21,626 nucleotides of DNA. It comes from JBDNFP01 sp041689775 (GTDB lineage Bacteria > Bacteroidota > Bacteroidia > Cytophagales > Spirosomataceae). The notes beneath the pieces are model-generated. The model was given only the letters and a program-made list of their open reading frames with translations. It was not told the DNA's origin and did no database searches. Position numbers and translations under genes: made by a program. This document shows positions 14,028 to 21,626 of this stretch, in pieces (the first letter of the stretch is position 1; every line of letters starts with the position of its first letter). The stretch spans positions 1 to 21,626 of the forward strand of contig JBDNFP010000095.1 in the NCBI GenBank assembly GCA_041689775.1. The letters are read 5' to 3'.

Positions 14028-16541
14028 ATGAGAAAATTACTACTTTTTGTACTTTGTTTATTTACTTTCAAAGTACAACATACCTACGCACAACAATTGC
14101 GTACCATCAACGGGATTGTAACAGATGCTTCTACCGGCGATCCTGTTCCTTTTGCTAATGTTGCCGTGAAAGGTACTCTATCCGGTGCTACTACCGATTT
14201 TGACGGAAAGTTTAAGATCCTTTTTACTCCTCCCGCCGACTCATTGGCCATCACCTACATTGGCTATCTAAACAAGTCGAAGGCGATTACACAAAATAAA
14301 GTCGAGCAAACTATCGAAATACAACTAACACCTTCGGTATTTCAATTGCAGGAAGTAAAGATCTACGCTGGTGAAAATCCCGCCTACCCAATCCTGAGAA
14401 AAGTAGTAGCCCAACGTCCTAAGAATAATCCAGAAAATGTTCCGGCCTACGAGTATAGTAGCTACACCAAAATTCAGATCGACATTGATAATTTTTCCGA
14501 CAAATTCCGGAAAAGAAAGTCAGTTCAGAAAATCACTGATCTGGTGGAGAAATTCGATGAAGTAAAGGGGGAAGATGGGCAAACGATTGTCCCCATTTTT
14601 ATCTCAGAGTCTATTTCGGACGTTTACTTTCGAAGTAATCCCAAAAAGAAAAAGGAAATTGTCCAAAAGACCAAAATAGCGGGAGTTGGTTTGACCGACG
14701 GCAGCCTCACCTCGCAGGTAATAGGGTCGTCTTTTCAACAATATAACTTCTATAATAATTGGTTAAACCTCCTGGAAAAAGACTTCATTTCTCCCATCGC
14801 TGATAGTTGGAAGGTGTATTACGAATACTATCTCGCCGACAGCGCCTATAATGGTACTAACTATGATTATCAGATCGATTTTGAGCCCCGGCAAAAGCAG
14901 GACCTGGCCTTTTCAGGTAGCTTTTGGGTCGATGGCATCAGCTATGCTATTACCCAAATAGATGCGAATGTTGATAAGACTGCCAATTTGAATTTTATTG
15001 AAAAAATAAAAATCCAGCAGTCCTATGAATTACTGGATGATGAAATAAACTGGGGACCGTCAAAAACCAGAGTTTTGATCGATGTGGCAGAATTGACGGA
15101 TCAATCGGCCGGAATGCTCCTAAAATTTTATTCGGCCAACCAAGACTACAAAATTACTGTACCCAAGGATAAAAAGTTTTACGACTCAGCTATTGAGCTT
15201 AGTGAAGATTACCGTCAACCTTCCAACGAATACTGGAATCAGGTACGCCCTGAACCGCTTACAAAAACCGAAAAATTAAGTTTTGATCTCATTGATTCAC
15301 TAAAAGTCCTACCCGTTATCAGGACATATACCGAAATTTTGAACATCGCGGTTAACGGCTACAAGAAAATTGATGATTGGAATGTAGATGTTGGCCCCTA
15401 CTTATTTTTGTACGCCAATAACAATATTGAAGGACATCGCATCCGACTAGGCTTTAAGACTGATCCCAGGTTCAGCCGAAAATGGATCGTCAATGGATTC
15501 GGAGCGTATGGCACAAAAGATAAGGTATTTAAGTACGGTGGAGGGGTGGAGTATATTGTATCTCGTAAACCCTGGACCGTTTGGGGTATTTCCTATTCCA
15601 ATGACCTTGAACGCCTCGGAATAAATACTGAAAACATAGGCACTAATTCATTATTCGGGGCATTTTCGCGCTTTGGTACCTACCAACGCGGCTACATGCA
15701 AAAGGACGTCACGACTTATTTCAAAAGAGAAATTTCGAAAGGACTAACCCAGCAGGTTAATTTTAGACACCGTAGTTTTGACCCCTTATTCGATTTTGCC
15801 TACCGGACCAATCCAACCTTGGGGAGTGATTCTCCCCTTCGCAACCGCTACGAGGTTACTGAACTAAACGTAGAAACACGGTGGGCGAAGAATGAAATGT
15901 TCCTCCAAAATGATAACGATAGGATAAGCATTGGAAATGGTAATGCACCCATCATCACATTTAGGTATACCTTAGGAATAAATAATTTCCTAAAAGGTGA
16001 TTTTGATTACCATAAATTTTCTTTGAATGTAAAGCAGTCGGTACGCGCCGGGATATGGGGACGCACTTACTACCAATTAACGCTGGGTTATATACCTTCT
16101 ACAATTCCTTATCCTTTGTTGTATACCCCACTGGGGAATCAATCATTGTTTTATGTTGAGAACGCATTCAACCTGATGAACTACTTTGAGTTTATCAGTG
16201 ATCGATACATGGTGCTGCGGGTGGAACATAATTTTGAAGGATTTATCCTCAACCGAATTCCGGCAATCCGGAAACTGAAATGGAGATTACTTGCGACCGG
16301 AAGGGTATTTTACGGGGGAGTTAGTAACAAAAACCTAAGTTTAATACAGGATACCAACGCGCAAGGGGCGCCAGTGCAAGCATTTCAGGTAATGAACAAC
16401 GTTCCCTACGTTGAGGTTGGCTACGGGATAGATAATATCTTTAAGTTCGGCAGATTGGATGCTATCCATCGGCTAACCTACCGCAACGCACCCAATGTCA
16501 CACCCTTCGCGGTTAAATTTTCTTTTGGGTTTAATCTATAA
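14028..16541 (+). CDS. DUF5686 outer-membrane protein with carboxypeptidase-like regulatory domain
   Basis: An 837-residue exported protein found mainly in Bacteroidota. Residues 1-21 form a signal peptide (cleavage near HTYA-QQ). Residues about 25-110 are a carboxypeptidase-regulatory-like (TonB-plug-associated) beta-sandwich, with GIVTDASTGDPVPFANVAVK at 29-48 and DFDGKF (57-62). The remainder is the DUF5686 region. Its last 400 residues alternate polar and aromatic residues, as in an outer-membrane beta-barrel, and end in FSFGFNL with the aromatic-rich C-terminus expected of one. It lacks a TonB plug, so it is not a SusC-type receptor. Function is unknown. Its stop codon lies inside the last codons of the convergent ABC ATPase gene, leaving no room for a terminator. 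The ATG at 14028 is the natural start, directly before the signal peptide. Confidence 0.88.
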   Translation: MRKLLLFVLCLFTFKVQHTYAQQLRTINGIVTDASTGDPVPFANVAVKGTLSGATTDFDGKFKILFTPPADSLAITYIGYLNKSKAITQNKVEQTIEIQLTPSVFQLQEVKIYAGENPAYPILRKVVAQRPKNNPENVPAYEYSSYTKIQIDIDNFSDKFRKRKSVQKITDLVEKFDEVKGEDGQTIVPIFISESISDVYFRSNPKKKKEIVQKTKIAGVGLTDGSLTSQVIGSSFQQYNFYNNWLNLLEKDFISPIADSWKVYYEYYLADSAYNGTNYDYQIDFEPRQKQDLAFSGSFWVDGISYAITQIDANVDKTANLNFIEKIKIQQSYELLDDEINWGPSKTRVLIDVAELTDQSAGMLLKFYSANQDYKITVPKDKKFYDSAIELSEDYRQPSNEYWNQVRPEPLTKTEKLSFDLIDSLKVLPVIRTYTEILNIAVNGYKKIDDWNVDVGPYLFLYANNNIEGHRIRLGFKTDPRFSRKWIVNGFGAYGTKDKVFKYGGGVEYIVSRKPWTVWGISYSNDLERLGINTENIGTNSLFGAFSRFGTYQRGYMQKDVTTYFKREISKGLTQQVNFRHRSFDPLFDFAYRTNPTLGSDSPLRNRYEVTELNVETRWAKNEMFLQNDNDRISIGNGNAPIITFRYTLGINNFLKGDFDYHKFSLNVKQSVRAGIWGRTYYQLTLGYIPSTIPYPLLYTPLGNQSLFYVENAFNLMNYFEFISDRYMVLRVEHNFEGFILNRIPAIRKLKWRLLATGRVFYGGVSNKNLSLIQDTNAQGAPVQAFQVMNNVPYVEVGYGIDNIFKFGRLDAIHRLTYRNAPNVTPFAVKFSFGFNL

Positions 16542-17519
16542 GTTCAACGATTTCACCATCCTCAGATTCCTTTGTGCGTACGTAAGCAGGACCGTTTCAC
16601 CAAGTTCTTTGTCTCTGGTGTTTTTGGTATAAACGAGGTCTTGCCCATCGGAGGTAGTACAGTAATACTCGTAAGAAGCACCCTTGAATCTGATTTTGGT
16701 AATAACTGCCTTCCATTTGGCTTTGTCTTCCCGGTTGGTGGTACGGATAAAGTTCGGGCGTATCATTGTTTTTGAATCAACCACATCACTTGGCAATAGG
16801 TTTACCATGCCCGTCAACTCAGCCACGTAGGCATTCGCTGGCTTTTCGTATACTTCTTTTGGGCTTCCTGATTGAACAATAATTCCATCTTTCAGGATGA
16901 TCAAGCGGTCGGCCCAGGCCATAGCCTCGCCCGCATCGTGGGTTACGAATATACAGGTCAATTTATCGGTCTTCTTTAAAGCCTCTATGGCGTCGGCCAG
17001 GGTTTGCTTATTCCTTTGGTCAAGATGAGCAAATGGTTCGTCTAGTAATAATAATTCGGGAGTTTCAGCTATCGCCTGGGCAAGAGCCGTTCTTTGTTTT
17101 TCTCCTCCAGAGAGAAGCTTCGCTCTTCTGTTCTCTATTTCCGAAAGCCGGGTTAATGCCAACAATTCATCTACTCTTTGTTTGCGATAGGCCGCTTCAT
17201 AAAACCGTAAGGCGTAGGAGATATTTTCTCGTACTGTTTGATTGGGGAATAACTCGTATTCCTGATGTACCAGTTTTATGGATTCGTATCCTTTTAGTAG
17301 CTGATCACTGACTCGGGATAATTTTTCACCTTTAAGCGAGATTGTACCTTCGTCTGCATCAACATAACGGCCAATAATATTGAGCAAAGTACTTTTCCCA
17401 GACCCACTTTCGCCCACCACCCCTATCCATTCTCCCTTTCGGACTGACAGTGAAATATCCGATAATACTACTTGCTCATTATATATTTTTGAAACAGACT
17501 TTAATTGAAGCAAAGACAT
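16536..17519 (-). CDS. ABC transporter ATP-binding protein with C-terminal TOBE-like region
   Basis: A 327-residue ABC ATPase. Walker A is GESGSGKST (36-44), the Q-loop glutamine is Q86, the signature is LSGGEKQR (136-143), Walker B is LLLLDEP (156-162) and the switch histidine is H194. All catalytic residues are intact. Residues about 240-327 form a C-terminal extension resembling the TOBE domain of PotA/FbpC/CysA-type importers, which usually binds regulators or substrates. No permease or substrate-binding protein gene is adjacent, so the transporter partner is unknown; the ATPase may work with permeases encoded elsewhere. The stop overlaps the 3' end of the DUF5686 gene by 6 bp. The sulfatase gene upstream is 52 bp away on the same strand, so read-through from the sulfatase operon is possible, but a -7-like element sits in the gap. 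Confidence 0.9.
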   Translation of the reverse strand: MSLLQLKSVSKIYNEQVVLSDISLSVRKGEWIGVVGESGSGKSTLLNIIGRYVDADEGTISLKGEKLSRVSDQLLKGYESIKLVHQEYELFPNQTVRENISYALRFYEAAYRKQRVDELLALTRLSEIENRRAKLLSGGEKQRTALAQAIAETPELLLLDEPFAHLDQRNKQTLADAIEALKKTDKLTCIFVTHDAGEAMAWADRLIILKDGIIVQSGSPKEVYEKPANAYVAELTGMVNLLPSDVVDSKTMIRPNFIRTTNREDKAKWKAVITKIRFKGASYEYYCTTSDGQDLVYTKNTRDKELGETVLLTYAQRNLRMVKSLNL

Positions 17520-17544
17520 GAAGGATTGATTAGAGGTATAAATC

Positions 17545-17552
17545 CAAAAATA
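17545..17552 (-). promoter_or_regulatory. Possible -7 promoter element of the ABC ATPase gene
   Basis: On the minus strand this reads TATTTTTG, matching TAnnTTTG, 25 bp before the ABC ATPase start. No TTG is found at the usual distance upstream. It suggests the ATPase gene can be transcribed apart from the sulfatase genes. Confidence 0.35.
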
Positions 17553-17571
17553 CTTAAAAAGGTGAACTTCC

Positions 17572-19089
17572 TTACCTTATGGCACCTGCACTGGTATACC
17601 CCAATTCTTGCTGACGAACCAACCGCTCTTTTAGTTCATTCGCTAATTTTGGTTTTTGCTTAATGAGATTTATAGTTTCTGATGGATCAGCTTCCAAATC
17701 ATACAATTGGCTGGTCAATTCTTTGGTAGTAGATTCATCAGTCGACCAACCGCCACTACCCTGCCCCTCGATGTATTTCCAGTTTCCTTGCCGAATCGAA
17801 AACATACCACTAATGGAATGATGAATGATAGAGGGCCTGATTGATTTAGTGTAATCTCTTGTCAAAAGAACTGGCGAAAAATCAAAACTATCCTGCGCGG
17901 CATCTTGGGGTAGTTCTCGATTGAGTAACTGAGCAAATGTTGCCATAAGATCCGTTAAACAGACCGTTTGATTAGCCACTGTACCACCTTGTACTCTTTC
18001 GGGCCAGCGCACGATGAACGGAACACGATGTCCTCCCTCCCAAATGTCTGATTTTTGTCCGCGTAATACTCCATTCGCATTATGAGCCGGAAATTTTTCT
18101 TTGTCACCCGGCTTCCAGTCGGCTCCATTATCAGAAGTAAATACGATAATGGTATTTTCCTTCAAGCCTAAACTATCCAGTGTAGCTATCACTTTCCCTA
18201 CTACATCATCCGTTTGGGCCACAAAATCGCCATAGGTACCGGCCTTTGATTTTCCTTGAAACTCCTCGGTGGGCAACCAAGGTGTATGTGGGCTAGTAAG
18301 TGGCAGGTAGAGAAAGAAGGGCTCCTCATTCTTACTATTTTGGACAATAAACTCCCTTGCCTTATTACCCAGATGTGCCAGCGTGTTTTCCATTTTAAAA
18401 TCAATACTGGCAATTCCAGTTCGCCAATATACTCCCCTTGGCGAGTCGTTCCCAATCATTTCAACTAACTGACGGGAGGTAGGCTTCCCATTTTCTAAAT
18501 ACAGATAGGGTGGTATGTCAAGGGAAGAAGGAATTATGTGGCTATAATCAAACCCAAGTTCATTAGGACCACGCGTCAAATCTGCTTGAATGTTCAATCT
18601 TTTTCCATTTGGCCAGTTTTCGGGACTCCCAACGAGCAGCGGCTCAGAAGAATTAAGAAGTGGCCAATCCAGCCCAAGGTGCCATTTCCCGATCACTCCG
18701 GTTGCATACCCTGATTGCTTCAATAAATCCGCCAAGGTAAAACGATCCTTTTCGATTAGGGAAGGTGAGTAGCCACCAAGTACTCCTTTTTTTAGCGGAG
18801 ATCGGAAAGCATAGCGCCCCGTAAGCAGGCCGTAACGCGTTGGAGTACACACCGCTGAACCTGAATGAGCATCCGTAAACCGTAGGCCCTCACGACTCAG
18901 TTTGTCAAGATTGGGGGTCGGAACCTGAGACAGTGAGTTATAGCACCGAAGGTCACCGTAGCCCAGATCGTCGGCCAGGATTACCACGATATTGGGTTGC
19001 TGATTTCTTGGTTGACCAAATAGAGTACCACCGAGACTGGTAGTAATCAAAAAAATTAGGATCACACCGGATAGTTTTTTGCCTTTCAT
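17572..19089 (-). CDS. Exported type I sulfatase (arylsulfatase A-like)
   Basis: A 505-residue secreted sulfatase that hydrolyses sulfate esters. Residues 1-25 form a signal peptide. The N-terminal metal-ligand pair is D40-D41 in ILADDLGYGD. The catalytic cysteine, which must be converted to formylglycine, is C81 in CTPTRYGLLTGRY (81-93). The core CxPxR is kept, with Thr in place of the usual Ser at the fourth position. Further family motifs are GKWHLG (residues 134-139), TSPHTPW and TSDNGAD. The C-terminal sub-domain ends with the family-typical LYDLEADPSE. It is second in a probable operon, 18 bp after the larger sulfatase gene. No maturation enzyme is encoded here. The substrate, probably a sulfated polysaccharide, cannot be named. 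Confidence 0.92.
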   Translation of the reverse strand: MKGKKLSGVILIFLITTSLGGTLFGQPRNQQPNIVVILADDLGYGDLRCYNSLSQVPTPNLDKLSREGLRFTDAHSGSAVCTPTRYGLLTGRYAFRSPLKKGVLGGYSPSLIEKDRFTLADLLKQSGYATGVIGKWHLGLDWPLLNSSEPLLVGSPENWPNGKRLNIQADLTRGPNELGFDYSHIIPSSLDIPPYLYLENGKPTSRQLVEMIGNDSPRGVYWRTGIASIDFKMENTLAHLGNKAREFIVQNSKNEEPFFLYLPLTSPHTPWLPTEEFQGKSKAGTYGDFVAQTDDVVGKVIATLDSLGLKENTIIVFTSDNGADWKPGDKEKFPAHNANGVLRGQKSDIWEGGHRVPFIVRWPERVQGGTVANQTVCLTDLMATFAQLLNRELPQDAAQDSFDFSPVLLTRDYTKSIRPSIIHHSISGMFSIRQGNWKYIEGQGSGGWSTDESTTKELTSQLYDLEADPSETINLIKQKPKLANELKERLVRQQELGYTSAGAIR

Positions 19090-19107
19090 TATACTTGTTG
19101 GTTTAAT

Positions 19108-21030
19108 TTATTCTGAAAAGGTAGGGTTATTGGGAACCAGTCCAAGACTACCCAAAAAGTCCATGCAGGCAGCCTTTACCTTATAGTCATCCTGATCCTT
19201 CGGGCCTTGACCGTCTATTCTAACCCTGCTTTCACGTACTTCCTTTATGGTGGCAATGAATGGTTTTTTCCTGGACACATAAAGTAGGTAGTTGACCGCC
19301 ATTAAGGCCAATTCACTGTTTTCTGATCGGCTGTACTCTTTTAGTTTAGTTTCCGCCTCAACCCCTCCAAATAGCTCATAGACAATGGCAGCGGCAGTGA
19401 CGCCAGCCGGAGCATACGTATCCTTCATGGCGGCGGTCAATTCTTTTTGTTTAGATTTGAGTAATTCTGCACTTTGGGATCTCAAACCCACAATAGCCCA
19501 ATATCTTACAATTGGATTGGAGCTACCCAAAAACTTTATCTGTTTTCTCAGTTCATCAACTCCCCTTCTCCCCGACAACTCAGCCGCTTCGTAAATTTCC
19601 TTTAATGGATATCGCTTTTGATCCATGCGAAACTGATAAGGCGTAGTAGTCTCAGAGATTTGGGCTATTTCGTATTCTGGTAAAAAGAGAATGTCTTTTG
19701 ATTTTAATATAGAAACTTCCAGTTGATTTTTCATCTTATTAACTACCTTCTTATACTTCGGATCGCTTATCAGATTATATTCCTCCCAAGGATCATTTTT
19801 TAAGTCATATAAAGCTTCGGCGGGGCGGGGGGCAAAAAGGCTTTTTTGGAGATCATTCAGTTTATTATCTGCCAAATCTTGGCGCATTTGCTGTTTGATA
19901 TCGCCAATCTCCATGTAGCGTATATATCGCGCCTCTGGCATATAGGGCAGATAGTTGCGTGAATAAACAAATTGCCCATTTGTTACGGTTCGTACCATAT
20001 CAATTCCATTATCCGACCGATCAGACGAAAGTATTAAATGATCAGTTTGTGGGCTTCGCTTAGCTCCCATCAGTATCCGGCCTTTCATATACTCGGGCAC
20101 ATTACCTCCTGCCAGACTAATTAAGGTAGGTGCTAAATCCTCAAAATCAATCAGTTCCTCAGTAACTGTACCCGATTCTCCCCAAGGTGACAGATGCTTA
20201 TACATGGGAGGAAACAAGATAACAAAAGGAACGCGGTACCCCAGGCCAATACCATTTGTTTTACCCCGCGGAATACCTTCACCGTGGTCAGCATAGAAGA
20301 ATATGATGGTACTATCCCGGAGATGATCGCTTTCTAACCTTGCCAATAGTTTTCCAATCTTATTGTCCGTAAGCTTTATGGAATTGTAAACCCGGGCAAA
20401 CTGCTTCCTCATCTCTGGGCTATCCCGATAAAAGGGCGGCATTTTAAATGCGTTTTCAGCAATTATATCTTCCACAGGCAATTCATCAAGTACCATCTTC
20501 GTATAATCTTCGTAGGTATTGGTCATCGTACGTGACTGATGAGAGTCATTAAAATTAAATACCGCAAAAAACGGCTGTCCTGCCTTACGATTCCACCAGC
20601 CAGCCTTCCCGGAGCTTTCATTCCAGACTTCATCGGTAAACTTTTTGGCATTGGCTACATTATAATCCGTTTTACTATTATTGGTGGCGTAATACCCTTC
20701 CTTTTGCAGGTAATAAGGAAAACCTTTTACAAAATCTGGTACTGGGTAGTTACTCCGGTGATTTCCGGTACCTAGCTCATAGGTTTTAATACCGGTAATA
20801 ATGGCTGACCGACTGGGTGAGCAAACCGTTCCGGTTGAGAAAGCATTCGTAAACCAGACTCCTTCTTTTGCCAGCTGATCGATAACCGGAGTACGCGCAT
20901 CAGTATCGCCATAGCAGCCGATAAACTGAGGAGAGGTATCTTCGATGGTAATCCAGAGTATGTTGGGTTTAATCTGGGCATGACAGAGGAGTGAAATGGA
21001 GCATAGGAAAACAATAATGAATTGTTTCAT
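19108..21030 (-). CDS. Exported sulfatase with C-terminal HEAT-like extension
   Basis: A 640-residue secreted sulfatase, longer than its neighbour. Residues 1-18 form a signal peptide (cleavage near CHA-QI). The N-terminal metal site is E30-D31 in ITIED rather than the usual DD, which I recall from a subgroup of Bacteroidota sulfatases. The formylglycine cysteine is C70 in CSPSR (70-74). YADHGEG (about 246-252) supplies the second metal site. The family-typical LYDLKNDPWEEYNL is near 400. After it, residues about 490-620 are helical, with alternating hydrophobic positions as in HEAT repeats (SNPIVRYWAIVGL, ELALMAVNYLLY). Its role in the enzyme is unknown. It is the first gene of a probable two-gene operon. 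Heparan N-sulfatase-like activity is possible but unproven. Confidence 0.9.
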   Translation of the reverse strand: MKQFIIVFLCSISLLCHAQIKPNILWITIEDTSPQFIGCYGDTDARTPVIDQLAKEGVWFTNAFSTGTVCSPSRSAIITGIKTYELGTGNHRSNYPVPDFVKGFPYYLQKEGYYATNNSKTDYNVANAKKFTDEVWNESSGKAGWWNRKAGQPFFAVFNFNDSHQSRTMTNTYEDYTKMVLDELPVEDIIAENAFKMPPFYRDSPEMRKQFARVYNSIKLTDNKIGKLLARLESDHLRDSTIIFFYADHGEGIPRGKTNGIGLGYRVPFVILFPPMYKHLSPWGESGTVTEELIDFEDLAPTLISLAGGNVPEYMKGRILMGAKRSPQTDHLILSSDRSDNGIDMVRTVTNGQFVYSRNYLPYMPEARYIRYMEIGDIKQQMRQDLADNKLNDLQKSLFAPRPAEALYDLKNDPWEEYNLISDPKYKKVVNKMKNQLEVSILKSKDILFLPEYEIAQISETTTPYQFRMDQKRYPLKEIYEAAELSGRRGVDELRKQIKFLGSSNPIVRYWAIVGLRSQSAELLKSKQKELTAAMKDTYAPAGVTAAAIVYELFGGVEAETKLKEYSRSENSELALMAVNYLLYVSRKKPFIATIKEVRESRVRIDGQGPKDQDDYKVKAACMDFLGSLGLVPNNPTFSE

Positions 21031-21096
21031 AGGTTCTGGGCAGGTTTAAGATACTTTGTTTAGGAATATTGGCCTATCACACCCAGAAAGGGAGCA

Positions 21097-21117
21097 TTTA
21101 GGTTTTTATAACCTAAA
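21097..21117. promoter_or_regulatory. Perfect palindrome upstream of the sulfatase operon
   Basis: TTTAGGTT (21097-21104) and AACCTAAA (21110-21117) are perfect 8-bp inverted repeats separated by 5 nt, 67-87 bp upstream of the first sulfatase start. The AT-rich arms and position fit an operator for the operon. A weak hairpin is the alternative. Confidence 0.35.
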
Positions 21118-21200
21118 AAGATCAGAATATCATTAGATATTGAGAAGCGGGGAGGCCGACCACCGGTAAGACAGGCAGGATCAAAAAGGTTTAAAATGCG

Positions 21201-21238
21201 AACGGGGCTCTCGATGAATTGACATCAAAAGCCCCGTT
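21201..21238. other. Long GC-rich hairpin
   Basis: AACGGGGCT (21201-21209) pairs perfectly with AGCCCCGTT (21230-21238). Inside, GATG (21213-21216) pairs with CATC (21223-21226) around a 6-nt loop, giving a two-part stem. Only short T-runs follow on either strand, so it is a weak terminator candidate or an RNA structural element. No gene flanks it closely. Confidence 0.45.
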
Positions 21239-21460
21239 TCGTACCCGGAGCCAATACACATAACACCTATATTAATCTAAGAGAAATCTAAGTGGATAGC
21301 CCCGAACCTACTGCATACCTCAATATTGACCAATATCTAATTTATGCTCCGGTATAGGATAAAACAACGAGGATTAAAATCTAATTATAAAGGTTTAAAG
21401 TAAAAATTAATTGCGCGCCGTACTCATAAATATCGTCAATGCTCTTGATCTCAATTTTGT

Positions 21461-21626
21461 GGTAATGGATTATATGGGTTGATTTAGCTATATTGGTGTC
21501 ATGCTACATACTCATCCCATCCTGTGCCCCCATTGCGATAGTTCCGACACGGTCAAGAACGGCCACCGCCCCAACGGCGACCAGCGTTGGCGCTGCAATC
21601 GGCATAGCTGCCAGAAAAGTTTCCAA
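21461..21626 (+). mobile_element. IS1-family insertion sequence, left end (truncated by window)
   Basis: Sequence from about 21461 (GGTAATGGAT) to the ATG at 21501 resembles, from memory, the left end of IS1: GGTxATG at the tip, then TGATTTAG and TGGTGT at matching distances before insA. The ORF that follows is InsA-like. The 9 bp before the tip (CAATTTTGT, 21452-21460) would be the target-site duplication if the right end, outside the window, carries the same 9 bp. The interior is about 57% GC by my count, against clearly AT-rich flanking DNA. Confidence 0.65.
21501..21626 (+). CDS. insA: IS1-family transposase InsA-like N-terminus (partial)
   Basis: The frame is open for 42 codons from ATG 21501 to the window edge. 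It encodes a zinc-finger of the IS1 InsA type: C9-P-H-C12, then VKNGHRPNGDQRWRC (18-32), C37, and KSFQ at the end. InsA is the DNA-binding part of IS1, translated alone or joined to InsB by frameshifting; in some family members the two are one ORF, which cannot be decided here. The second half of the finger is C-x4-C rather than C-x2-C, as in several IS1-family relatives outside enterobacteria. The gene continues beyond the window. Confidence 0.85.
   Translation, partial: MLHTHPILCPHCDSSDTVKNGHRPNGDQRWRCNRHSCQKSFQ

Larger units (their letters stand above)
21031..21460. other. 430-bp intergenic region between sulfatase operon and IS1 element
   Basis: AT-rich sequence with no gene-like frame, tRNA or CRISPR. 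It contains the palindrome at 21097-21117 and the hairpin at 21201-21238. From 21240 to 21460 I see nothing further. Confidence 0.6.

Noticed and set aside
21161..21174. ACCGGTAAGACA near 21161 resembling ACCGGGTAAGACA near the window start
   Set aside because: The match is about a dozen bases with an indel and no extension on either side.
1..21626. CRISPR arrays, tRNA or rRNA genes
   Set aside because: No regularly spaced identical repeats, no cloverleaf-like segments and no rRNA-like stretches were found on reading the non-coding regions.

Overview
The window looks like the chromosome of a Bacteroidota bacterium, most likely of the Cytophagales type (Dyadobacter/Spirosoma-like). The evidence is the gene content: a DUF5686 outer-membrane protein with an N-terminal carboxypeptidase-like regulatory domain, a Bacteroidota-style topoisomerase IV subunit A with an acidic tail, secreted sulfatases, and a small collagen-like lipoprotein. 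In addition, clear Shine-Dalgarno sequences are nearly absent, and several gene starts are preceded by matches to the Bacteroidota -7 element TAnnTTTG. The taxonomic call is inference; no rRNA or tRNA is present.

Layout: 1-285 holds the possible tail of an upstream gene, a strong bidirectional terminator and two tight palindromes. A minus-strand NAD-dependent epimerase (430-1332) follows, with its own terminator. A 1.1 kb gap (1333-2463) contains a degenerate REP/MITE-like palindromic element. Next comes the most notable block (2464-4627): a NuiA-type nuclease inhibitor, a collagen-like lipoprotein, and, convergent to them, a NucA-type DNA/RNA non-specific endonuclease predicted to be a lipoprotein. 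Residues recalled as important in the cyanobacterial NucA-NuiA complex are conserved in both proteins, including the inhibitor's C-terminal threonine, so this is a candidate exported nuclease with a cytoplasmic inhibitor.

4740-7413 is a tail-to-tail pair: a RamB/ScfR-like HTH regulator with a degenerate ImmA/IrrE-like domain and a cysteine-bearing C-terminal motif, facing a glutaryl-CoA dehydrogenase-type acyl-CoA dehydrogenase. 7494-13631 is a run of plus-strand housekeeping genes: DoxX-like membrane protein, FAD-dependent dehydrogenase, Nudix CoA pyrophosphatase, topoisomerase IV subunit A (parC) and a SanA/YdcF-like inner-membrane protein. 14028-16541 is the DUF5686 outer-membrane protein, whose stop overlaps the stop of a convergent orphan ABC ATPase with a C-terminal TOBE-like region (16536-17519).

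17572-21030 carries two exported sulfatases on the minus strand, 18 bp apart and probably one operon. The first-transcribed one has a HEAT-like C-terminal extension. No sulfatase-maturating enzyme and no SusC/SusD pair is visible. The last 600 bp hold two hairpins and then the left end of an IS1-family insertion sequence (from about 21461), whose InsA-like zinc-finger ORF runs off the window and is GC-richer than its surroundings.
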